64,000 nucleotides of DNA from JBASEY01 sp964404285 (lineage in GTDB: Bacteria > CSSED10-310): the NCBI GenBank assembly GCA_964404285.1, contig CAYOJK010000001.1:1-64000 (forward strand), in the 5' to 3' direction. The notes under the pieces are model-generated. The model was not told where the DNA came from, did not search any database, and saw nothing but the letters and a program-made list of their open reading frames with translations. This document shows positions 8,013-16,353 of this stretch, piece after piece (the first letter of the stretch is position 1; each line of letters opens with the position of its first letter). The translations under genes were made by a program, and so were the position numbers.

Positions 8013-9358
8013 GCCTGTGCCTCCCCACCCGACAGACCTTTATCTCTGGCCTGAAGCGTCATCGATCGAACATCCCTCTCTGCGAACGTTTCCCATCTAA
8101 CTTTTTTCAATTCCTCCATCACCATGCGAACGGCTTCTGAATCGCCGGGTAACATGCTCCAAAACTGATCCGGCGACCCCGGTTGAAAGAAATCAAAAAT
8201 CTCGTTGATTTTAATAGTTGCCGGGTCACGAGCTGGAACAATACGATCTTCCGGATCGATAATTAGGAATCCTTCCTCACGAAACTTTTCTAAATAAACA
8301 TCAACCATCCACTCAGAGCATGGCGCCAGCGCAAATAGTTGATTCCTGGTTATTTGTTTGCCGGTAGTGAAATGATCGACAACCAAAAAAAAGATGTAAA
8401 AACCCAGTTTTTCGGACAGAAGAAAAACGTTGTTTTTCTCTTTTTCGTTCTGCTTGAGAGTCATATGAAGCTGATCGAGAAATTGGTGTGTATACGCAAT
8501 TTCTGCTCCAATCAGAACGATTAACCATGACATTTTCAGCCAAATAAAAAATACGGGAACAGTTAGAAACGAACCATATAAAACGCGGTAATTGGATAAA
8601 TTTCGCACATAATAATTCAAGCCGTATTTGGAAAGCTCCCAGACAACTGAAGCGAAAAAGGCGCCTAATAGCGCCGAAAACCATCTAACACGTGTTCTTG
8701 GGACCATTTTATACAATAAAACAAATGAAAAAAGTGTCAGTAGATAAGGCATCAAATTTTTGTATATTCGTGACGTGATAGCGCCGAGCCCCATCAGGCT
8801 GACTTTTTCCAATTGGGTTGTCAAATAAAGAGAATAACCCATAAATATTGGAGTAACGGTGAGAATGAACCAGACCGTTACAAGGTGGTAAAAAAAGCGA
8901 CTGGTTTTTCGAACGCCCCAGATAGCGTTGATGGATGAGTCGATCGAAGATGACAGGCTGTATGCGGCGCCAATAAAAAAAATTATACTGATGTACGACA
9001 CAGCCTGCACATTGAATCCCGACAATAAACTTTGGATAAAACCCTGCACCGATGCAACGGATTCCGGTAATAGGTGTTGGAACAAAAAATCCTGTACTCG
9101 CTGAGACGCCTGATCGACGCCTCCAACTGCACGGAAAATGACAAAAACCAAGACGGCGACCGGCATCAATGTCATCAGAGTTGTAAAAGCGAGCGCGGAA
9201 GATCTCAGCGGACATTGATCACGAAATGATTCCCGAGTGACATGAACAATATATCGAATAATATAGGTGGTTGATCGATGAAATTTATTTTGAGTGGCTT
9301 CCTGTTCATTAAGAAAAATATTTTTAAACAATGCTGTTATTTGCTTCCATGAAATCAT
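8009..9358 (-). CDS. YihY/BrkB family inner-membrane protein with C-terminal winged-helix-like region
   Basis: This 449-residue membrane protein belongs to the YihY/BrkB family, formerly mislabelled ribonuclease BN. About six membrane segments lie between residues 50 and 300, with the family signatures RSSALAFTTLMTLMPVAVL (53-71), INAIWGVRKTSR and LLGAFFASVVWELSKYGL. The last 130 or so residues look like a soluble winged-helix domain (ITRNQLFALAPCS, EKFREEGFLI). The molecular function of the family is not settled. It is the first gene of the yihY-tsaB-tsaC operon and overlaps tsaB by four bases. Confidence 0.88.
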   Translation of the reverse strand: MISWKQITALFKNIFLNEQEATQNKFHRSTTYIIRYIVHVTRESFRDQCPLRSSALAFTTLMTLMPVAVLVFVIFRAVGGVDQASQRVQDFLFQHLLPESVASVQGFIQSLLSGFNVQAVSYISIIFFIGAAYSLSSSIDSSINAIWGVRKTSRFFYHLVTVWFILTVTPIFMGYSLYLTTQLEKVSLMGLGAITSRIYKNLMPYLLTLFSFVLLYKMVPRTRVRWFSALLGAFFASVVWELSKYGLNYYVRNLSNYRVLYGSFLTVPVFFIWLKMSWLIVLIGAEIAYTHQFLDQLHMTLKQNEKEKNNVFLLSEKLGFYIFFLVVDHFTTGKQITRNQLFALAPCSEWMVDVYLEKFREEGFLIIDPEDRIVPARDPATIKINEIFDFFQPGSPDQFWSMLPGDSEAVRMVMEELKKVRWETFAERDVRSMTLQARDKGLSGGEAQA

Positions 9359-9459
9359 CTAAAACCCCCGAATCTCGTGATCGTTCCGAGTCTAATTCAG
9401 ATAGATGGTTTTGGCAAGAAACCCATTTTTAAATAGCAGCGAGTTCGGTGCTAAAATAG

Positions 9460-9488
9460 TTGACCAGAGTTATATGATGGAATAGATT
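9460..9488 (+). promoter_or_regulatory. Candidate promoter for the alcohol dehydrogenase gene
   Basis: TTGACC (9460-9465) and TAGATT (9483-9488) are separated by 17 bases. The predicted start near 9495 gives a leader of about 36 bases containing an AAAGGAG site before the GTG at 9531. Confidence 0.5.
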
Positions 9489-9530
9489 GACGATGTTTGA
9501 AGCTTTTATTGTTATGGAAAGGAGAAAAAC

Positions 9531-10715
9531 GTGAAATCAGATACCATGTGGGCATTGACGTATGATCGACGCCACGACTGGTCAACATCTCGTGGCCTGG
9601 AAAAAATCCGTGTTCCGGTGCCTGTTCTGGATGAAAAAGCAGATGTAAACGATGTGGACAATGTTTTAATCCGGGTGAATTATGCCGGTTTTTGTGGTTC
9701 GGATAGAGGAATTTGGTTTAGGAATACTTTTGGGGCATCCATTATCAATAGTCTTGAAAAAGAAGGAAAAGATATTCGAATTATCGGCCATGAATTACTT
9801 GGCGAAGTCGTTTCCGCTGGTTCACGGGCTCAAAAGCATTACAGAATATATCCCGGCCAAACCGTATCCGCAGAATCACACATCATCTGTAATCGCTGTT
9901 ACCAATGCCTACACGGACAGACCAATGTCTGTGCCGACGATATCATTATCGGTATCTCACAAGACGGCTGCTTTGCCGAATATATCAAGCTTCCAGCACA
10001 GGTATTATGGCCTACCGACACCAATAGAGTTCATCCATGGGTGGGAGCGATACAGGAACCATTTGGGAATGCCGTTCATTGCAGCACAAAAGTGGATCTA
10101 CGCGGTAAAACTTTGGCTGTATTCGGCTGCGGCACTATCGGACTATTTGTAATTCTAATTGCACGATCTCTTGGCGCATCCCGGATAATTGGTATCGAAC
10201 CGGATGAACAACACGCGTTACTGGCAGAAAAGTTAGGAGCCGACAAGGTTATACGCCTTGATCCGAGAGCGCCGAAAGACAAACCCTGGCAAGCAGACAA
10301 AGACATCGTTGCGGCTGTTAAGGATCTCACGCGAGGAATCGGCGCCGATGTCTCGATGGAAATGAGCGGATATAACTCATCTATCAACAACACTATTCAG
10401 TCAACCCGTCGTGGAGGCGATGTCATTTTGTTCGGATTGAAAAGCGGTGAAGCGGTAGTACAGGATTACGATCGCATCATCGTCGATGGAATCTCTATGC
10501 ACGCCGTGATCGGCAGGGAATTGATGCGTACTTGGTTCATTACGCGCAGCTTATTGGAAGACAAGAAAAACCATATTCAAGACAATATTATCAAATACAT
10601 ATTGAATGACGGAAAAGATACGATTGTTGATTTAGAATCCTTTAATAAAAACGATTTTGAAAAGCGTATACAGGAACACCCGAAAGTTATATTTAAAATA
10701 AACAGCGACTATTAA
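9531..10715 (+). CDS. Zinc-dependent medium-chain alcohol/polyol dehydrogenase
   Basis: This is a medium-chain dehydrogenase of 394 residues. The catalytic zinc site is C55 (YAGFCGSDRG) with H87-E88 (IIGHELLGEVV). A structural zinc site is formed by C120, C123, C126 and C134. The nucleotide-binding motif FGCGTIG is at 198-204, followed by an IGIEPDE strand, which suggests NAD(H) preference. It resembles threonine and sugar-alcohol dehydrogenases, and the substrate cannot be read from sequence. The GTG start is supported by AAAGGAG seven bases upstream. It appears monocistronic, since the next gene has its own promoter. Confidence 0.85.
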   Translation: MKSDTMWALTYDRRHDWSTSRGLEKIRVPVPVLDEKADVNDVDNVLIRVNYAGFCGSDRGIWFRNTFGASIINSLEKEGKDIRIIGHELLGEVVSAGSRAQKHYRIYPGQTVSAESHIICNRCYQCLHGQTNVCADDIIIGISQDGCFAEYIKLPAQVLWPTDTNRVHPWVGAIQEPFGNAVHCSTKVDLRGKTLAVFGCGTIGLFVILIARSLGASRIIGIEPDEQHALLAEKLGADKVIRLDPRAPKDKPWQADKDIVAAVKDLTRGIGADVSMEMSGYNSSINNTIQSTRRGGDVILFGLKSGEAVVQDYDRIIVDGISMHAVIGRELMRTWFITRSLLEDKKNHIQDNIIKYILNDGKDTIVDLESFNKNDFEKRIQEHPKVIFKINSDY

Positions 10716-10746
10716 ACATTGCCGGTAAACATAACGCTGTCCAAGT

Positions 10747-10763
10747 GTTTTCTGTCAGAAAAC
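10747..10763. promoter_or_regulatory. 17-base palindrome upstream of the MBL-fold gene
   Basis: GTTTTCTGTCAGAAAAC is a perfect inverted repeat of 8-base arms around one T. It lies just upstream of the predicted promoter at 10772-10800 and after the dehydrogenase stop. It could be a regulator-binding site for the downstream gene or a short hairpin ending the upstream transcript. There is no T run, so the operator reading is preferred. Confidence 0.4.
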
Positions 10764-10771
10764 CTTTCACC

Positions 10772-10800
10772 TTGCATCTAGGAGAGTAGCCTAATACAAT
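10772..10800 (+). promoter_or_regulatory. Candidate promoter for the MBL-fold hydrolase gene
   Basis: TTGCAT (10772-10777) and TACAAT (10795-10800) are separated by 17 bases. The predicted start near 10807 leaves a short leader with AGAGGT (10811-10816) before the ATG at 10821. Confidence 0.45.
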
Positions 10801-10820
10801 AAATTGCGGTAGAGGTAGTC

Positions 10821-11600
10821 ATGATTATTTATTTTCTTGGCACGTCCAGCGCATCCGTGACACATGACCGTGACAACACGTCACTTCTTGTCACAGCAGG
10901 ATCGGATCTTCTTCTATTTGAGTGTGGTGGTTATGCGGCTGGAAAGATTTTGCGGCTAGGTTACAATCCAAATGATTTGAAAGCGATCTTTTTGACGCAC
11001 CTGCATATCGACCATTGTTACGGACTCCCTGCACTTTTGTTTCATATGTTCCTACAGAAACGTTCTACAGATCTGGATATTTTTTGCCCCGAAGAAGAAA
11101 TTGATCTTCTTGAAAAACAACTTCAATCACATGGAATTGACAACGACGTTCGCACTTATGCAATAAGAAAACGACCCATCCTGACTGGCTCATCTCAACC
11201 TTTATACATTGGCGATCATTTGTCGATCTTCGCCGGTGAAGCTCGCCACAGCCGTCCAACCCGAGCGTTTAAAGTCACTGAACCTCAAAATGATATCAGT
11301 ATGGTTTATACTGGTGATACTGGTCAGTTGGATGCTTTAGCTGCTTTTTCAGAAAACACTGATCTGTTGATTCATGAATCGACATATCTGGAAACCGACG
11401 CTGATCTGGCAGCGGAATACGGTCACAGTACCGCCGGCCAAGCAGCGCAGATTGCAGCGAAAGCAAATGCCAAAGCTTTGGCGCTCGTTCATTTTGAATT
11501 TTCACCTGAGAGCACCGTAGATGATTATCGGGCAGAGGCCAAACGGTATTTTGATGGCCGGATTTATACACCTCATGACCTGTCACATATCACACTCTAA
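10821..11600 (+). CDS. Metallo-beta-lactamase-fold hydrolase, RNase Z-like
   Basis: This 259-residue protein has the di-zinc signature THLHIDH (59-65) and starts with FLGTSSASVTHDRDNTSLLV, as in the RNase Z/ElaC branch of the fold. Later ligands are visible in GEARHSRPT, YTGDTG and ALVHFEFSPE. It is shorter than typical RNase Z and lacks an obvious flexible arm. A tRNA 3'-processing role is therefore possible but not demonstrated, and another phosphodiesterase or hydrolase activity fits equally. Only 14 bases separate it from the 8-oxoguanine deaminase gene, so the two are probably co-transcribed. Confidence 0.82.
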   Translation: MIIYFLGTSSASVTHDRDNTSLLVTAGSDLLLFECGGYAAGKILRLGYNPNDLKAIFLTHLHIDHCYGLPALLFHMFLQKRSTDLDIFCPEEEIDLLEKQLQSHGIDNDVRTYAIRKRPILTGSSQPLYIGDHLSIFAGEARHSRPTRAFKVTEPQNDISMVYTGDTGQLDALAAFSENTDLLIHESTYLETDADLAAEYGHSTAGQAAQIAAKANAKALALVHFEFSPESTVDDYRAEAKRYFDGRIYTPHDLSHITL

Positions 11601-11614
11601 ATACCAAAGTTTAA

Positions 11615-13024
11615 GTGCACAATATGAATCATAAAACGATTATTAAGGACCTAAAAGCAATATATCAAAGTCATAATGACTCCATTTCCATAGCTTATTC
11701 TGATATCGAGATCACCGGAAATCGTATCTCACGCATCGGTTCAAACCTTTCATCACCGGATGCACAAATCGTATCCGCTAAAAATTGCGTAGCTCTTCCA
11801 GGGCTAGCTAATACACATCACCACTTTTTTCAGGTTTTGACTCGAGCTGTACCGTTAATGCAAAATATGCCTCTTTTTGAATGGTTAACCCACCATTATC
11901 CAGTTTGGGAAGGACTGACGGAAGAAGCGATCTATTGGGCATCTCTTGCCGTAATAGGGGAGTTATTGCTGACGGGATGCACGCTCACAACGGATCACCA
12001 CTATCTATTTCCACGGGAGCATCATGTCGATTTCATAGAACAGGAGTTACGAGCTGCTCAAAATCTGGGAATACGTTTTGTGGCCACACGTGGTTCAATG
12101 AGCATGGGGGAAAGTTCCGGAGGTCTACCGCCGGATGCTATAACTCAAACGGAAGAACGGATACTGTCGGATTCTGAAAGGTTAATTGAATCTTACCATG
12201 ATCCATCTAGCGATAGTATGCAACGAATAGCCCTAGCCCCTTGCTCTCCTTTTTCAGTATCCGAGAATTTGATGATAAAGACAGCAGAACTGGCGCGTCG
12301 TCACCACGTACGGCTACACACTCATTTGGCGGAAACGCTGGATGAACAGCATTATTGTCTGCAACATTTTGGTTGTCGTCCTGTTGAATTGATGCGAAAA
12401 CTTGGCTGGTTGGGTGAAGATATTTGGTTTGCGCACTGTGTTCATTTAAACGATGAGGAAATCCGTTTGTTTGCAAAAACGGGGTCTGGAGTGGCGCATT
12501 GTCCGTCTTCGAATATGCGGCTCGGCTCCGGTATCGCTCCTATTGTTGAACTGCTGGCTGCTGGAGCGCCGGTTTCGTTAGCTGTCGATGGTTCCGCCAG
12601 CAACGATTCATCGGATATGTTAGGTGAGCTTCGACAGGCGCTTTTATTGCAGCGGGTTCTGAAAGGTCCTGCAGCAATGAGCGTAAAAGATGCTCTGACA
12701 ATTGCATCGCAAAATGGCTACGCTATGCTTGGCTTTCCAAGCGAAGGAACGCTTTCACCCGGTTCGTTGGCTGATATTTCGATTTTCGCAATCGATTCAA
12801 TCGATTATGCCGGTGTACATGACCCTGTTGCCGGGTTGATCTTGGCCGGAAATTGTCATCGGGCCAAGCACGTTTTTGTTGATGGAAAGCAGGTCGTCAA
12901 AGACAGCAGGTTATGCAATATGAATGAAGCTGATATTTATGAATCAGCTCATACTATCGCTGAGAAAATGGTTCAGTTGGCTTTTGAAAAAACAGGTAAA
13001 AATTACTTTGCTGGTTCAGAATAA
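11615..13024 (+). CDS. 8-oxoguanine deaminase (amidohydrolase superfamily)
   Basis: This protein of about 469 residues closely resembles characterised 8-oxoguanine deaminases, which convert 8-oxoguanine to urate and ammonia. It shares with them LPGLANTHHHFFQVLTRA, TTDHHYLFP, RGSMSMGESSGGLPP, LAPCSPFSVS, LHTHLAETLDEQ, HCPSSNMRLGSGI and VDGSASNDSSDM. The metal ligands are the H-x-H near residue 69, the histidine in LHTHLAE, the histidine in FAHCVH and the aspartate of VDGSASND. The start could be the GTG at 11615 or the ATG at 11624; neither has a strong ribosome site. It likely salvages oxidised or exogenous purines. Confidence 0.88.
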   Translation: MHNMNHKTIIKDLKAIYQSHNDSISIAYSDIEITGNRISRIGSNLSSPDAQIVSAKNCVALPGLANTHHHFFQVLTRAVPLMQNMPLFEWLTHHYPVWEGLTEEAIYWASLAVIGELLLTGCTLTTDHHYLFPREHHVDFIEQELRAAQNLGIRFVATRGSMSMGESSGGLPPDAITQTEERILSDSERLIESYHDPSSDSMQRIALAPCSPFSVSENLMIKTAELARRHHVRLHTHLAETLDEQHYCLQHFGCRPVELMRKLGWLGEDIWFAHCVHLNDEEIRLFAKTGSGVAHCPSSNMRLGSGIAPIVELLAAGAPVSLAVDGSASNDSSDMLGELRQALLLQRVLKGPAAMSVKDALTIASQNGYAMLGFPSEGTLSPGSLADISIFAIDSIDYAGVHDPVAGLILAGNCHRAKHVFVDGKQVVKDSRLCNMNEADIYESAHTIAEKMVQLAFEKTGKNYFAGSE

Positions 13025-13053
13025 ATGTGTATAGTCTTTCGGCGGCACAGACA

Positions 13054-13076
13054 GTGCTGTTCTTGTTGATGTTCTA
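13054..13076. repeat. Second copy of the GTGCTGTT...TTGATGTT dispersed repeat
   Basis: GTGCTGTTCTTGTTGATGTT matches the element at about 2323-2343 with a 2-base length difference. It lies between the 8-oxoguanine deaminase gene and the small-protein gene. Its function is unknown. Confidence 0.3.
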
Positions 13077-13111
13077 AAACCATTCACCATCTTTATTAAA
13101 AGGAGATAATT

Positions 13112-13297
13112 ATGAACAGTGAAAAACAAGTTCATTTGGAGAAACGAATAATGGAACTTGCAGTCGACAACAAACTGGCCTGCCCAAAAGCGCTGAAACT
13201 TGCTGCTGATGAAAAAGTTCCGCCCGCAAAAATTGGTGAACTCGCTAACGTACTGAAACTGAAAATCGTTGGTTGCCAGTTAGGTTGTTTCAAATAG
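13112..13297 (+). CDS. Small conserved-looking protein ending in GCQLGCFK
   Basis: This gene encodes 61 residues and is preceded by a strong AAAAGGAGATAATT ribosome site, which supports that it is real. The protein is helical and charged: LEKRIMELAVDNKLACPKAL, then VPPAKIGELANVLKLKIVG. It ends in C-Q-L-G-C-F-K, with two cysteines three residues apart plus C24. I associate small proteins with this ending with anaerobic bacteria, but I know no established function. The HTH-like spacing of the middle helices is suggestive only. It lies 20 bases before dapL, so co-transcription is likely. Confidence 0.75.
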   Translation: MNSEKQVHLEKRIMELAVDNKLACPKALKLAADEKVPPAKIGELANVLKLKIVGCQLGCFK

Positions 13298-13317
13298 TTA
13301 TCGGACGATAAAAATAC

Positions 13318-14517
13318 GTGAGAATAAATAGCGGGTTCAAATCCTGGAATCAGCCGTATCTGTTTCAAGCGATGGAACAGGTGTATTCAGGCTTGCCTGC
13401 CGAAAAAAAGAATCAGGTGATCAATCTGGGTATTGGAGATCCGGACTTACCTACGCCAGGCCCAATACGAGAAGCTATCATTCGTGAACATCGATCTCGA
13501 CATCACGGATACCCGACATCTCAAGGTTTGCTTGTCTTGCGCGAGGCGCTTGCCAAATATTATTTAAATCGTTTTAACGTCATCATGCATCCTGACGAAT
13601 TTTATATCGGTCCCGGTGCAAAAACTGATCTATTCGATTTAAATGCTGTTTTTGCCGAGCCTGGAGATACTGTGGCTATCATGGATCCCGCCTATCCAGT
13701 TTACAGGGATGCAGCGGCCTATAGAGGCCAACATATCCATTATCTAAAGGGCAGCATGGAAAATGCTTACCTACCTGATTGGGAAAACCCTCCAAAAGAT
13801 TCCAGGCCGCTTGCACTGTTTTATTTATGTTATCCCAATAATCCTACAGGAGTCACTGCGTCCAGCGAATATATACAGAATTTGATTGATATTGCGCTCA
13901 GATGCAAAAGCATGATTATCATGGATATTGCCTATGCGGATTTTTTACCAGGTAATCGGGAGCCGACAGCATTCAGTATTTTTGACCTCCCGGGCGGTGA
14001 GGACGTTGGCATTGAGGTTGGCAGTTTTTCCAAACCGTTTTCTATGACGGGAGACCGACTGAGTTGGGTAGCGATAAAAAATCTTGAAGCAAGAAAATAC
14101 TGGCGCCGTTATCGATCAAATCGAGACTCCGGCGTATCCAATTATGAACAGGCTGGTGGTCTGGCAGCATTGACTGATCCTGATGTAAAAAAGATTGTGC
14201 GGTCAAATTTCGAGATCTACGGCCGCCGTGTAGAAATCATACGAACAGGTGTGAAATCTTTGGGGTTTCCAATGACAGGATTGGACCACACTCCTTATGC
14301 ATGGATAAAATTTCCCGGAGCTAATTCTGAAGCTGCAGTACGATTTTTGTTGCAGGAAAGCGGTATCATTTTTACTCCTGGCAGCGGGTTTGGTCCAGCT
14401 GGTGAGGGTTTCATCCGTGCAACCATTTTCCAATCGGAACAGCGCCTGGCGGAAGCCATGGAGCGCATGACAAGTCTGGATTTTTCAAAATATGAAGAAA
14501 ATTCTGACTCGGTGTAG
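13318..14517 (+). CDS. dapL: LL-diaminopimelate aminotransferase
   Basis: DapL converts tetrahydrodipicolinate directly to LL-diaminopimelate, a shortcut for lysine and peptidoglycan synthesis. The 399-residue protein is a fold-type I PLP enzyme. It has INLGIGDPDLPTP, FYIGPGAKTDLFDL, CYPNNPTG (171-178) and the PLP lysine K239 in SFSKPFSMTG. These motifs fit DapL better than generic aspartate aminotransferases. The GTG start at 13318 matches the family N-terminus (RINSGFKSWNQPYLF). The 3' end overlaps the TrmH-type methyltransferase gene by 26 bases. Confidence 0.92.
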   Translation: MRINSGFKSWNQPYLFQAMEQVYSGLPAEKKNQVINLGIGDPDLPTPGPIREAIIREHRSRHHGYPTSQGLLVLREALAKYYLNRFNVIMHPDEFYIGPGAKTDLFDLNAVFAEPGDTVAIMDPAYPVYRDAAAYRGQHIHYLKGSMENAYLPDWENPPKDSRPLALFYLCYPNNPTGVTASSEYIQNLIDIALRCKSMIIMDIAYADFLPGNREPTAFSIFDLPGGEDVGIEVGSFSKPFSMTGDRLSWVAIKNLEARKYWRRYRSNRDSGVSNYEQAGGLAALTDPDVKKIVRSNFEIYGRRVEIIRTGVKSLGFPMTGLDHTPYAWIKFPGANSEAAVRFLLQESGIIFTPGSGFGPAGEGFIRATIFQSEQRLAEAMERMTSLDFSKYEENSDSV

Positions 14518-15052
14518 AAAGCCACCGGAAGACATCAATCAACTTTTTACAGCACGGTTTCCGATCCATGTTGTTTTGGAAGATATCCGAAGCCTTTATA
14601 ATGTTGGCGCAATATTCAGGACGGCTGACGCAGTAAGAGTCGACTCAATACATTTGTGTGGTATAACCGGGCGACCTCCAAGAAAAGAAATAGCTAAAAC
14701 CGCCCTTGGCGCCCAAGACACAGTTCCCTGGGAGTATTACGAGACAGCTCAGGAGTCCGTTCTGGAGCTAAAAAAACGTGGCGTCACTGTTATAGCCGTT
14801 GAACATACCGATGAAAGTCAATCGCTTTGGGAGATGGACCCGGTTTTCCCTGCCGCTTTCGTTTTTGGATATGAACTAGATGGCATACGGACGGAAACTC
14901 TTGAACTATGTGATTATATAATAGATATCCCTATGTTTGGATTTAAAGGATCATTAAATGTAGGTATTTCTTGTGCGGTTGTGTTATATGAAGCGCTTAG
15001 GCGCTTTTTGATAAAAGGACAGTCTATTAGTCTCGATAAACCGCTTGAATAG
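14492..15052 (+). CDS. TrmH/SpoU-family RNA 2'-O-methyltransferase
   Basis: This 186-residue SPOUT-fold enzyme transfers a methyl group from SAM to a ribose 2'-OH of tRNA or rRNA. Three family motifs are visible: RSLYNVGAIFRTAD near residue 31, FVFGYELDGI near 127, and DIPMFGFKGSLNVGISCAV near 148, which forms the SAM-binding trefoil knot. There is no extra N-terminal RNA-binding domain. The target is unknown. It starts inside the end of dapL, with only a weak ribosome site, suggesting translational coupling. Confidence 0.88.
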   Translation: MKKILTRCRKPPEDINQLFTARFPIHVVLEDIRSLYNVGAIFRTADAVRVDSIHLCGITGRPPRKEIAKTALGAQDTVPWEYYETAQESVLELKKRGVTVIAVEHTDESQSLWEMDPVFPAAFVFGYELDGIRTETLELCDYIIDIPMFGFKGSLNVGISCAVVLYEALRRFLIKGQSISLDKPLE

Positions 15053-15056
15053 TTGC

Positions 15057-15085
15057 TTGACAGTGAAAGAAAAGCAGCTTAAACT
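15057..15085 (+). promoter_or_regulatory. Candidate promoter for rpsT
   Basis: A perfect TTGACA (15057-15062), a 17-base spacer and TAAACT (15080-15085) predict a start near 15092, 30 bases before the rpsT ATG. CTGGAGG lies in the leader. Confidence 0.55.
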
Positions 15086-15121
15086 TCCAGCGGTTCATTT
15101 TGATCTGGAGGAAAAACAAAA

Positions 15122-15397
15122 ATGGCTCATAGTAAATCTGCAGAAAAAAGAATTCGTCAGAATATTAAACAATTTGCTGGTAACAAAGCAAAAAGGACAC
15201 GAGTCCGTAAAGCAATAAAAGCTGTTCGAACCGCAATAAATAATAAGGACCTTGAAACAGCTCAATCCGAATACAAAAAAATGGTTCCAATTATTGACAA
15301 AATGGCCGCACGAGGAATTATTCACCAGAACGCCGCTGCCAGAACTAAAAGTCGGTTAAACAAACATATTGTATCTTTAACTCAGCAAACTGAATAA
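15122..15397 (+). CDS. rpsT: 30S ribosomal protein S20
   Basis: S20 binds 16S rRNA early in 30S assembly. The 91-residue, lysine-rich protein begins MAHSKSAEKRIRQNIKQ and has the family signature AARGIIHQNAAARTKSRL (58-75). The CTGGAGG site is well placed. It has its own promoter, and a lipoprotein gene follows after about 50 bases. Confidence 0.97.
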   Translation: MAHSKSAEKRIRQNIKQFAGNKAKRTRVRKAIKAVRTAINNKDLETAQSEYKKMVPIIDKMAARGIIHQNAAARTKSRLNKHIVSLTQQTE

Positions 15398-15448
15398 AGA
15401 TATCGGCGTTGCTAATCAGTGAAAAAACACTGTGTAAAAGGAGGAACA

Positions 15449-16330
15449 ATGTTGCGTTCTAAACGTTTATCCAGCCTGATGATTTTATGTGCCATTGTTT
15501 TTATTGCAGGATGCGGTACCTCTATCGATGTCGAAGAGCCTTCCCAGCCCCAAATCGTTGACGTGCCGACAGCATCCCTTTGGTCAGACGGCGCCTGGGC
15601 TCTATACAGCCTCGACCGAACCAATACTGATGGCACATCAACTCAGGGAACCTGCAGAATTGCAGATGTTGGTAAAGAAATGGTGGACAATAAACCCTAT
15701 CATTGGCTAGAAATCCGTGAAGATAGCGCTGACGGCACAAAAATAACCAAGTTTCTCGCTTCGGAAAAACCTGACTTTTCGTTGGAAACCGGTTTCACAT
15801 TCTGGGATGATGTCAGAGAAATTATTATTCAAGAAGACACGAATACACCTGAACGGGTTCCAGAAGCGCATCTAAAACGTTACGCCCCATATTTCGTGGA
15901 AGCCAGTGCGGTGCGTAAATACGGCAATGTTCAAGATATCGACCCACCTACACGCGAAGACCTTGAAGAAAAAATATTTGTCGTGAACAATGTCGATCTT
16001 TCCTGCACCGGCGTTAGAAAAACCAGTCATTTTATATCAACGGTCAATCTTGGATTTATACACCTTGAAGATACAACTGAGTCCTACGTTGAATATTACA
16101 ACCATCCTGAAGTTCCTTTTGGAAACCTGGTCAACGTCACTTTTAAAAGCACAACTGAATCAGAAAACAAGCTAAAACCGGATAGCCCTCCAAGACTTCC
16201 ACAGCAATACGAAAATCAGATGACATTACAATCCTATGGACTGGGAGCCCAAACACAGATAACAGGTCAGCCGATTGAAATGGAAGTTATGCCATTTCCA
16301 TTCCTGGAAGCTGCTCGACAGAAAAAATAA
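15449..16330 (+). CDS. Putative lipoprotein of unknown function
   Basis: This is a 293-residue secreted lipoprotein. The N-terminus MLRSKRLSSLMILCAIVFIA is a type II signal peptide with lipobox IAGC, so the mature protein would start at the cysteine and be lipid-anchored. The ATG at 15449 is chosen over a GTG ten codons upstream because AAAGGAGG lies just before it. The mature part is mostly beta, without cysteine pairs or known catalytic motifs, and I do not recognise its family. It lies between rpsT and xerD. Confidence 0.8.
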   Translation: MLRSKRLSSLMILCAIVFIAGCGTSIDVEEPSQPQIVDVPTASLWSDGAWALYSLDRTNTDGTSTQGTCRIADVGKEMVDNKPYHWLEIREDSADGTKITKFLASEKPDFSLETGFTFWDDVREIIIQEDTNTPERVPEAHLKRYAPYFVEASAVRKYGNVQDIDPPTREDLEEKIFVVNNVDLSCTGVRKTSHFISTVNLGFIHLEDTTESYVEYYNHPEVPFGNLVNVTFKSTTESENKLKPDSPPRLPQQYENQMTLQSYGLGAQTQITGQPIEMEVMPFPFLEAARQKK

Positions 16331-16353
16331 TCGATTGGCCAGATCCTTTATCC

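Noticed and set aside
8709..9215. A 168-codon minus-strand frame inside the yihY-type gene
   Set aside because: It lies wholly within a well-supported membrane protein gene in another frame and has no recognisable motif or ribosome site.
9682..10152. A 156-codon plus-strand frame inside the alcohol dehydrogenase gene
   Set aside because: The dehydrogenase frame has all zinc and NAD motifs here; the other frame is an off-frame artefact.
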